In this document: positions 1 through 5,774 of the stretch, piece after piece
Layout of the letters: each line of letters starts with the position of its first letter
Numbering within the stretch: the stretch's first letter is position 1
Source of the DNA: Limnohabitans sp.
GTDB lineage: Bacteria > Pseudomonadota > Gammaproteobacteria > Burkholderiales > Burkholderiaceae_C
Reading direction: 5' to 3'
Length of the DNA stretch: 8,139 nt
Assembly (NCBI GenBank): GCA_018883305.1
Contig: VEQI01000133.1
Coordinates: 1-8,139, forward strand
Translations under genes and position numbers: made by a program
The notes under the pieces: model-generated
The model's input: only the letters and a program-made list of their open reading frames with translations
What the model was told of the DNA's origin: nothing
The model's database searches: none

Positions 1-145
1 CGTGTTGACCTGTGAAGGCGTGGAGCAAATTTTGTCGGGCCGTCATGGCGTGTACGACATGAAGGTCACCAACCAGCGGGGTGAGGTGGTGGCCATGTTC
101 CGTGGCAAAAGCGCGCAGATCCCGGGCAACGTGTTTCCGGAATGA
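1..145 (+). CDS. paaI: PaaI hotdog-fold thioesterase, C-terminal fragment (5' end outside the window)
   Basis: Reading from base 2, the fragment gives 47 residues ending at TGA 143-145. It contains the stretch GRHGVYDMKVTN followed by GEVVAMFRGKS, which matches the last beta strands of PaaI hydroxyphenylacetyl-CoA thioesterases (E. coli PaaI ends with a very similar GxYDVxVTNQxGEVVALFRG segment, from memory). PaaI is a cytoplasmic hotdog enzyme that hydrolyses ring-hydroxylated phenylacetyl-CoA thioesters and so frees CoA trapped in dead-end intermediates. The family is usually about 140-150 residues, so roughly two thirds lies upstream of the window and the catalytic Asp cannot be seen. The gene is followed after 13 bases by paaK in the same direction, which supports the assignment and a shared operon. 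A generic PaaI-like hotdog thioesterase is the only serious alternative, and the paaK neighbour argues against it. Confidence 0.88.
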   Translation, partial: VLTCEGVEQILSGRHGVYDMKVTNQRGEVVAMFRGKSAQIPGNVFPE

Positions 146-158
146 CAGAGGGAGTTTT

Positions 159-1457
159 ATGAGTCACACCTTGCCCTTGGAGCCGATTGAAAAGGCCAGC
201 ATTGACGAGTTACGCGCATTGCAGTTGCAGCGCCTGCGCTGGTCCTTGCGCCATGCGTATGACAATTCGCCGGTGTATCGACGCAAGTTCGACGCGGCGG
301 GTGTTCATCCGGATGATTGCAAAAGCCTGGCTGATTTGGCCAAGTTTCCCTTCACCTCCAAAGCGGACTTGCGAGACAGCTACCCCTTTGGCATGTTTGC
401 TGTTCCGCGTGAACAGGTGGTGCGTGTGCACGCCTCCAGTGGCACCACGGGCAAGCCTACGGTGGTGGGCTACACCGCCCGCGACATCGACACCTGGGCC
501 ACGGTGGTGGCGCGCAGCATCCGGGCGGCGGGGGCGCGTCGAGGCGACATGGTGCATGTGAGCTATGGCTATGGTTTGTTCACTGGCGGTCTGGGCGCGC
601 ATTACGGCGCCGAAAAACTGGGCCTCACGGTGGTGCCCTTTGGGGGCGGCCAGACGGAGCGTCAAGTGCAGCTCATTCAAGACTTCAAGCCCGACATCAT
701 CATGGTGACCCCCAGCTACATGCTGGCCATTGCCGATGAAATGCAACGCCAGGGGATGAGTGCAGCCGATTGCAGTCTGCGCATTGGCATCTTTGGCGCA
801 GAGCCTTGGACCAACGACATGCGCCGCGCCATTGAGCAGCGCGTGGGCATCACGGCGGTGGACATCTACGGCTTGAGTGAGGTGATGGGCCCCGGCGTAG
901 CCAGTGAGTGCGCAGAAACGCAAGACGGCCCCACCATCTGGGAAGACCATTTCTACCCCGAGATCATCCACCCCGACACCGGTGAGCCCGTGGCCGAGGG
1001 CGAGATGGGGGAACTGGTGTTCACCAGCCTCACCAAGGAGGCGCTGCCCATCATCCGCTACCGCACACGCGACCTCACCCGCTTGCTGCCGGGCACGGCG
1101 CGCACCATGCGCCGCATGGAAAAAATCACCGGTCGCAGCGACGACATGATGATTGTGCGCGGCGTGAATGTGTTCCCCACCCAGATCGAAGAACTCATCC
1201 TCAAACGCCCCGAGCTGGCGCCACACTATCAGTGCGTGCTCACGCGCGTGGGACCGCTGGACCAGCTGCGCGTGGTGGTGGAAACGCGTCCCGGTGTGCC
1301 ACCCGACAGCCCGGCGGCGCAATCAGCGGCGTCACACCTGCAACACGATGTCAAAACCTTTGTGGGCAGCAGCATTGACGTGGAACTGCGCGCCGAAGGC
1401 GGCGTGGAACGCAGCCAAGGCAAAGCCAAACGGGTGGTGGACCTCAGGCCGAAGTAG
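159..1457 (+). CDS. paaK: Phenylacetate-CoA ligase PaaK
   Basis: This cytoplasmic ANL-superfamily enzyme (EC 6.2.1.30) joins phenylacetate to CoA using ATP, the first step of aerobic phenylacetate degradation. The 432 residues fit the family (about 430-440). Visible motifs are the phosphate loop SSGTTGKP at residues 93-100, YGLSE at 237-241, YRTRD at 301-305, the hinge-region GRSDDMM at 325-331, RGVNVFP at 334-340, and a C-terminal GKAKRV around 421-426 that carries the likely catalytic lysine. The ATG at 159 is chosen because GAGGGAG (148-154) precedes it and the homologous N-terminus begins there; an in-frame GTG at 81 would lie inside paaI and adds a non-homologous extension. It follows paaI by 13 bases, so the two are almost certainly co-transcribed. 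Its last 14 bases overlap the end of the convergent M61 gene, so paaK is the last gene of this paa unit. No frameshift is seen. Confidence 0.96.
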   Translation: MSHTLPLEPIEKASIDELRALQLQRLRWSLRHAYDNSPVYRRKFDAAGVHPDDCKSLADLAKFPFTSKADLRDSYPFGMFAVPREQVVRVHASSGTTGKPTVVGYTARDIDTWATVVARSIRAAGARRGDMVHVSYGYGLFTGGLGAHYGAEKLGLTVVPFGGGQTERQVQLIQDFKPDIIMVTPSYMLAIADEMQRQGMSAADCSLRIGIFGAEPWTNDMRRAIEQRVGITAVDIYGLSEVMGPGVASECAETQDGPTIWEDHFYPEIIHPDTGEPVAEGEMGELVFTSLTKEALPIIRYRTRDLTRLLPGTARTMRRMEKITGRSDDMMIVRGVNVFPTQIEELILKRPELAPHYQCVLTRVGPLDQLRVVVETRPGVPPDSPAAQSAASHLQHDVKTFVGSSIDVELRAEGGVERSQGKAKRVVDLRPK

Positions 1458-3237
1458 GCCCCATCACCCACTGCGCCACCATCGACGCATCCGCCATCGA
1501 CAAGCGCCAGGTCTTCACATCCTGTGCGCCACGCAGATCCAGTGGCACCCGCAGTAACTGGCGATCACGCGACACCAAGGCGATGACGCGCGTGGCCTGG
1601 CCTGCGTAAAGCGGCAGGTCATCCAAGCGCATCAATCGCCAGCTTGAGCCCGGTTTGCCACGAGCACCCGGCACTTCCAGTCCCAGCCACTCATCCCTCG
1701 CGCACAGGCCTGCGCGTTGCGCCAAGCCCCCGTGCAGCACGGTCTTGATTTGGATGCCCTGTGACTCCGTGACTCGCAGGCCCAGACGCTGCGCCCACTG
1801 CGAGGGGTCTTCATGCACCTGTACGCCCTGTGTGTGCAACAAGGCGCGCAGTGGCAATTCATCGGTGCCATGCACCCAATGCTGCACGCGACGTTCCCAT
1901 GATTCACCGGTGAGGTCTTGCAACACGGCCAGCAAATCTGACTCACGCATGGGTCCGCCCGCGCAGCGCTTCCACAGCCCGCGCATCACCTCGTCCAGTG
2001 AATGACCCGTCTGACGCAGGCTCAGGTCCAGGCATAGGCCCACCAGCGCGCCCTTGGTGTAGTAACTCACCGTGATGTTGGGTGTGTTGTCATCGGCCCG
2101 GTAATACTTGGTCCAGGCCTCGAAGCTGGCTTGTGCCACGGATTGCACGTGTCGCCCCGGTGTTTGCAGCACTTGGTTGATGGTCTTGTTCAGCAGCTTC
2201 ACATAGCGCGGCGCATCGATCAACCCGGCGCGGCACAGCAGCAAGTCGTCGTAATAACTGGTGAAGCCTTCAAAGAACCACAGCAACGAGGTCATGTTTT
2301 CGCGCTGGTAATCCACCGTGGCGAGATGAATGGGGCGCAAGCGCTTGACGTTCCAGGTGTGGAAATATTCGTGGCTGATGAGGCCCAGCAAGGTGATGTA
2401 CCCGTCACTGGCTTGGCGATGGCCCTGTTGTGGCAGGTCCTCACGTTTGCAGATGAGCGCCGTGGAGTTGCGATGCTCCAACCCGCCATAACCGTCCGCC
2501 ACAGCCCAGAGCATGAACACATACTGCTTGTGCGGCGCGCGGCCCCGCCCATGCCAGAACCGGACTTGTGTTTCCACAATGCGCTTGGTGTCTGCCAGCA
2601 AGCGTTCTCCGTCCAGAGAAGGGGGGGCACCAGCCACCACGAAGCGGTAATCCGAGCCGGCCACCCTGAACTCACCCGACCAGAAAGGGCCCATTTCCAC
2701 GGGGCAGTCGGCCAGTTCGTCGTAGTGGGCCGCCTGGTAGGTGCCAAAGCCATGACGGTCCACACGCAGAGCCGTGAGGCCCGTGGCCAGTTGCCAATCG
2801 GGCAGATCACGCGGGCACAGCACTTCCAAGGAATGGGGCAAGTCTGTGAAGCCTTCTGCACGCAAGAACAAACTGGTGCCATTGAAGAAACCACGCTGCG
2901 CATCCAGCCAGGCGGTTCGCACAGAGGCGTCATGGGCATGCACTTGCAGCGTGACCGTGAGCGGTGTGCCTTCCTGCGCTTGCACCGACCAACTGCATTT
3001 GTCGGTTTGCGTGATGACGCAGGCGCGGCCTTTTTGTTGCGCATCCATGGCATGCACGTGCCTTGCAAACTCACGCACCAAATAGCTGCCCGGAATCCAG
3101 ACCGGCAGTTGCAGCACTTGCGTGGCCTGGGGGCGCTGCAACGTGAGCGTGACCTGAAACAAATGCCGGCGTACATCCAGCACTTCCACGCGGTAGTGCA
3201 CATCAGCCATGGCAGGTGCTGGGCGACGCGTGGCCAT
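1444..3237 (-). CDS. M61 family metallopeptidase with C-terminal PDZ domain
   Basis: The 597-residue protein resembles the M61 glycyl-aminopeptidase family, zinc peptidases with a thermolysin-like core. An N-terminal beta-rich domain covers about residues 12-200. GGLEHRN at 251-257 corresponds to the family's substrate-binding GGxE loop. The zinc site is HEYFH at 289-293, followed by TWNVKRLRP, with FFEGFTSYYDD (Glu323 as probable third ligand). A PDZ-like domain spans about 485-570 (IQIKTVLHGGLAQRAGL). No signal peptide or membrane anchor is seen, so a cytoplasmic location is likely; the true substrate is unknown. The ATG at 3237 is chosen because a strong AGGAG (3249-3245) lies 7 bases upstream and the codon overlaps the stop of the DUF3429 gene as TGATG, a sign of translational coupling. 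An in-frame ATG at 3210 is a weaker alternative. The 3' end overlaps paaK by 14 bases on the opposite strand. Confidence 0.93.
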   Translation of the reverse strand: MATRRPAPAMADVHYRVEVLDVRRHLFQVTLTLQRPQATQVLQLPVWIPGSYLVREFARHVHAMDAQQKGRACVITQTDKCSWSVQAQEGTPLTVTLQVHAHDASVRTAWLDAQRGFFNGTSLFLRAEGFTDLPHSLEVLCPRDLPDWQLATGLTALRVDRHGFGTYQAAHYDELADCPVEMGPFWSGEFRVAGSDYRFVVAGAPPSLDGERLLADTKRIVETQVRFWHGRGRAPHKQYVFMLWAVADGYGGLEHRNSTALICKREDLPQQGHRQASDGYITLLGLISHEYFHTWNVKRLRPIHLATVDYQRENMTSLLWFFEGFTSYYDDLLLCRAGLIDAPRYVKLLNKTINQVLQTPGRHVQSVAQASFEAWTKYYRADDNTPNITVSYYTKGALVGLCLDLSLRQTGHSLDEVMRGLWKRCAGGPMRESDLLAVLQDLTGESWERRVQHWVHGTDELPLRALLHTQGVQVHEDPSQWAQRLGLRVTESQGIQIKTVLHGGLAQRAGLCARDEWLGLEVPGARGKPGSSWRLMRLDDLPLYAGQATRVIALVSRDRQLLRVPLDLRGAQDVKTWRLSMADASMVAQWVMGPTSA

Positions 3238-3695
3238 CAGGTGGCTCCTGCGGCCAGCAAGCAAGACAGCGTGGCGATGATCGTCAAGCGAAAGCGCAAG
3301 GTGAGCCACTCACCCAAACCCGCTGGCGGCCAGGTCTTGCGGTCCACCAGATAGCAGGCCACCAGCAACAAACCCAACAGCGGCAACCCCGCGTAAGCCG
3401 GCATGACCACGGCGATCCAGGCCAGCAAGGAGGCGATGACGCCCCACACCATGTGAAAGCGGCGTTGCGGTGAATCATGTCGCAGGCCAATCCCCCAATG
3501 AATGCCGCCCAAAAACGCCACCACCGTGGCCGCATAACCCGCCATGGCAATCGCCACCAGCGGATGCACCTCCGGGGTGACCAACCACATCAGCAGTGCA
3601 AACACTGCAAAGGGGATGAGGCCGGCATAGCCCAGGCGCTGAATGAAGTGGCCGATGGGGCTGTCGAGTTCAAGGATGCGGGTGTTGGAGGGCAT
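3237..3695 (-). CDS. DUF3429 family integral membrane protein
   Basis: This 152-residue hydrophobic protein of unknown function matches my recollection of DUF3429: an early GLIPFAVFALL segment, then FLGGIHWGIG at residues 61-70, and a late WLTLRFRLT at 130-138 (the family pattern is close to FLGGxxWG and LPLRLRLT). About five membrane segments can be drawn, near residues 22-40, 47-66, 83-100, 103-117 and 135-150, with a polar loop RHDSPQRR at 72-79. The start is the ATG at 3695; an in-frame TTG at 3716 would add seven residues, but neither start has a clear ribosome-binding site. Its stop codon shares one base with the M61 start, and the M61 Shine-Dalgarno sequence lies inside its last codons. 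A 90-base gap separates it from the upstream dsbC-like gene. The arrangement suggests expression with the peptidase, but no function is implied by the sequence. Confidence 0.82.
   Translation of the reverse strand: MPSNTRILELDSPIGHFIQRLGYAGLIPFAVFALLMWLVTPEVHPLVAIAMAGYAATVVAFLGGIHWGIGLRHDSPQRRFHMVWGVIASLLAWIAVVMPAYAGLPLLGLLLVACYLVDRKTWPPAGLGEWLTLRFRLTIIATLSCLLAAGAT
3245..3249 (-). promoter_or_regulatory. Shine-Dalgarno site of the M61 gene inside the DUF3429 coding end
   Basis: On the minus strand AGGAG occurs 7 bases before the M61 ATG at 3237, within the last codons of the DUF3429 gene, whose TGA shares its A with that ATG. The site fixes the M61 start and indicates translational coupling of the two genes. 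Confidence 0.75.
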
Positions 3696-3785
3696 AGCGG
3701 GGGTGAAATCAGGCAAGCTGCGACGAGCGAAACTTGTGAGTAAAAACGTTGATGGTGATGAACAGGACCCAACGGTGAAACACCG
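3696..3785 (-). other. 90-base gap between dsbC-like and DUF3429 genes, with a small hairpin at the dsbC stop
   Basis: The gap is the only real break in the minus-strand unit. At its upstream edge a perfect inverted repeat, ACGGTG-TTT-CACCGT on the minus strand (3786-3772), reaches one base into the dsbC stop codon. It has six-base arms and a three-base loop but no T-run after it, so it is more likely an mRNA-stabilising or attenuating hairpin than a full terminator. I could not identify a convincing -35/-10 pair for an internal promoter, nor a clear ribosome-binding site for DUF3429. Confidence 0.35.
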
Positions 3786-4559
3786 TCACTGGCTGATCAA
3801 TTTCTCCACTTGCTGCGCGTTGATGGCCCCGGGCACACGCGTGCCATCCGCAGCAATCAGGGTGGGGGTGCCGGTGATCTTGTGTTTGCGACCCAGATCC
3901 AGGTTGCGCTGAATGGCGGCTGTGTCGCATTGAACTTGCGGTGCGGCCTGATCGCGCAACATCTGATCGTGCCAAGCCTTGGCCCGGTCTTTGGCGCACC
4001 AGATGTTGCGAGCCTTGTCGCTGGAGTCTTGTCCCAGGATGGGGTAGAGGAATAAATAAACCGTGACGTTGTCCACCTTTTGCAGATCACGTTCAAAGCG
4101 TTTGCAGTAACCGCAGTTGGGGTCTTCAAAGACGGCCAGCTTGCGCTTGCCATTGCCACGCACCAGGGGGATGGCGTCTTTCAGGGGCAAGGCGGCAAAG
4201 TCGATGGCGGTGAGTTTTTCCACGCGCTCTTCGGTGAGGTTGCGACGGTTGCGGGTGTCAATGAGCTGACCTTGAATGAGGTAGTTGGCGTCCGCATCGG
4301 TGTAGTAAATCTCTGCGCCCTCCACGCGCACTTCGTACAGGCCACTCATGGGCGTGCGGCTGACTTCCTCGATCTTGGGCAATTGCGGAATACGCTCGGC
4401 CAGGTTCTTACGGATTTGCGCTTCCTGACCTTGGGCCAGGGCCAGGCCCGTTAACAGTGTCAGGCTGGTCAACACGCCAGCACGCAGGCGGCGCCACGCA
4501 AGATGCAGGTCAGGGCCTTGCACGGCATTCAGCAGCGTGCGCAATTCAGTCAAACGCAT
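3786..4559 (-). CDS. dsbC: DsbC-type thiol:disulfide interchange protein
   Basis: The product is a periplasmic disulfide isomerase or related oxidoreductase; DsbC normally reshuffles wrong disulfides and is kept reduced by DsbD. The 257-residue precursor has an N-terminal dimerisation region (about 45-105, with MSGLYEVRVEGAEIYYTD), a linker, and a thioredoxin fold from about 138. The active site is CGYC at 149-152 and the cis-proline loop is TGTPT near 229-233 (Pro232). Cys188 and Cys211 match the second, structural disulfide of DsbC. A hydrophobic signal core (about 27-42) is expected to be cut after LALA, residue 42; the N-region before it is unusually long. Only 3 bases separate it from the upstream ubiH-like stop codon (TGA CCC ATG), so the two share a transcript. 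No strong Shine-Dalgarno sequence is visible, which also suggests reinitiation after ubiH. DsbG is a less likely alternative. Confidence 0.92.
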   Translation of the reverse strand: MRLTELRTLLNAVQGPDLHLAWRRLRAGVLTSLTLLTGLALAQGQEAQIRKNLAERIPQLPKIEEVSRTPMSGLYEVRVEGAEIYYTDADANYLIQGQLIDTRNRRNLTEERVEKLTAIDFAALPLKDAIPLVRGNGKRKLAVFEDPNCGYCKRFERDLQKVDNVTVYLFLYPILGQDSSDKARNIWCAKDRAKAWHDQMLRDQAAPQVQCDTAAIQRNLDLGRKHKITGTPTLIAADGTRVPGAINAQQVEKLISQ

Positions 4560-4562
4560 GGG

Positions 4563-5693
4563 TCATTGTCCAGACATGGCGTGCTCCAGTGTCCATTGCT
4601 TCACCGGGCCGCAACGGTCAAAGACCGAGAGGCCCCAGTTGCGCAAGGATTGCACCGAGGCGTTGGGGTGAGAAAAAAGTCGTTGCAAGCCATCACAGGC
4701 CAGCCAGGTGGCTTGCATATCGGCTTTGCGCGTGCGTTCATAACGCCGCAGCAAATGTCGATCGTTCAAGGCGCGCCAAGTGTCGGCCGGCTGTTGGCGT
4801 TGCAGCACCTTGGCCAGTTCGGCCACATCCGCCAGGCCCAGGTTCAGCCCTTGGCCCGCCAGCGGATGAATGCCATGCGCGGCGTCACCCGCCAGCACCC
4901 AAGCCTCACCCGGGGCCAGTTCACCGCACCAGGTTTGCGCGCGTTGCAAATGCAAAGGCCAAACGGCACGCGCCGATTGGCATTGCACCTCACCCAGAAA
5001 ACCTTGGGTGGCATCAAACAAGGCATTGTTAAAGCGGTCTTCCGCCATGGCTTGCAATTGCTGCGCGTGCTCGGGTGCCGTCGACCAGATCACCGCGCTC
5101 ACGGAGCCCTCAGGCCCTTCCAGCGGCAGCAGGGCCACGATGTCGGGCCCATGACTGGTTTGCCGGAACCATTGCAGGGCTTGCTGGCGATGCGGCTGCG
5201 CAGTGCGCACGCGGCAGGCCAAGGCATGTTGGTGATAGGGCAAGCGCTCCAGCATGACACCCAATTGATCACGGGTGGTACTGTGGCGGCCTTCGCAGAT
5301 CACGGTCAGGGTGGCTGGCGCGGCTTCTGGCAGGCGCGTGATGTTGGGGCGCTGGCGCACGGCCTGATCCAGCAGGTTTTCCAGCGCGGGCACGTCCACA
5401 ATGGTGGTCAACCCCAGCGGCGAGGGCGATTGAAACCGCACCTGAGCACCTGTGTCGCCCCATACTTGCATGCTTTGCACCGGCGTGGCGTACTGGACAG
5501 CAGGCCAGCAGCCCACCGAGGACAACAGGGTGCGTGAGGCTTCATTCAACGCATAGGCCCGTACATCGGGCTGTTGGCTACTGGCGTGCTCCACCAGCAA
5601 CACACGGGTTTGAACCGACTGGGACAGCAACAAAGCCAACGTGCGCCCCACCAGGCCGCCACCGCGAATGCAAATGTCCCAGGATCTTGTCAT
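4563..5693 (-). CDS. UbiH/UbiF/Coq6-family FAD-dependent ubiquinone-biosynthesis hydroxylase
   Basis: This group A flavoprotein monooxygenase probably hydroxylates one ring position of a ubiquinone precursor at the inner face of the cytoplasmic membrane; which position (UbiH, UbiF, UbiI, UbiL or UbiM role) cannot be read from the sequence. The Rossmann motif GGGLVG is at residues 11-16 after DICIR. A second nucleotide motif, CEGRHSTTR, is at 133-141; the usual Asp-Gly is Glu-Gly here. The FAD/ribityl motif GDAAHGIHPLAGQGLNLGL runs 269-287 and is fully conserved. At 376 residues it is slightly shorter than E. coli UbiH (392), with a compact segment between about residues 110 and 135. The start is the ATG at 5693, as homology begins at once after MTRSW; upstream in-frame GTG codons give non-homologous sequence. 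It heads the minus-strand unit and dsbC follows after 3 bases. No proper Shine-Dalgarno sequence is seen. Confidence 0.9.
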   Translation of the reverse strand: MTRSWDICIRGGGLVGRTLALLLSQSVQTRVLLVEHASSQQPDVRAYALNEASRTLLSSVGCWPAVQYATPVQSMQVWGDTGAQVRFQSPSPLGLTTIVDVPALENLLDQAVRQRPNITRLPEAAPATLTVICEGRHSTTRDQLGVMLERLPYHQHALACRVRTAQPHRQQALQWFRQTSHGPDIVALLPLEGPEGSVSAVIWSTAPEHAQQLQAMAEDRFNNALFDATQGFLGEVQCQSARAVWPLHLQRAQTWCGELAPGEAWVLAGDAAHGIHPLAGQGLNLGLADVAELAKVLQRQQPADTWRALNDRHLLRRYERTRKADMQATWLACDGLQRLFSHPNASVQSLRNWGLSVFDRCGPVKQWTLEHAMSGQ

Positions 5694-5774
5694 GACCTGG
5701 ATTGTAGAGACCTCTATACTCGTTCCCCATTCGATTACCCCCACCACTCCCTCTCCTTTGAAGGCCTTGTTGAC
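5692..5774 (+). promoter_or_regulatory. Divergent promoter region between ubiH-like gene and MOSC gene
   Basis: The gap between the two start codons is 81 bases. On the plus strand a good -10 hexamer TATACT (5715-5720) lies 17 bases after ATGACC (5692-5697, four of six matches to TTGACA), which would give a leader of about 48 bases before the MOSC ATG. On the minus strand TACAAT (5706-5701) resembles a -10 box for the ubiH-like gene, with only a poor -35. A short inverted repeat, TAGAG-AC-CTCTA (5705-5716), lies between the two predicted -10 boxes and overlaps both at its ends. It might be an operator, but arms of 5 bases arise readily by chance. All calls here are by eye. Confidence 0.45.

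Noticed and set aside
81..158. GTG start for a longer PaaK
   Set aside because: The extension is an out-of-frame reading of the end of paaI and the ATG at 159 has its own ribosome-binding site.
210..1322. 370-codon open frame on the minus strand
   Set aside because: It is antisense to paaK, rich in His/Ala/Arg as expected for a shadow frame, and has no recognisable motif.
2292..3203. 303-codon open frame on the minus strand in another phase
   Set aside because: It overlaps the M61 gene on the same strand and is Cys/Trp/Ser-rich, typical of an out-of-phase reading of a GC-rich gene.
2131..3354. 407-codon open frame on the plus strand
   Set aside because: It lies antisense to the clear M61 gene and the end of DUF3429, and its product shows no recognisable domain. 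Long antisense frames are common in GC-rich DNA.
4482..4500. Possible twin-arginine export signal in the DsbC-type protein (RRLRAG)
   Set aside because: It has the Arg pair but not the phenylalanine-leucine-lysine-like pattern that follows in Tat signals, and the family is exported by Sec.
4503..5537. 344-codon open frame on the plus strand
   Set aside because: It is antisense to the ubiH-like gene, which has complete FAD motifs; the plus-strand product is Gln/His/Arg-rich and unlike any family I know.
5574..5774. In-frame 67-codon extension upstream of the MOSC start
   Set aside because: It is antisense to the 5' end of the ubiH-like gene and contains the divergent promoter region; MOSC homology begins just after the ATG at 5775, which has GAAGG before it.
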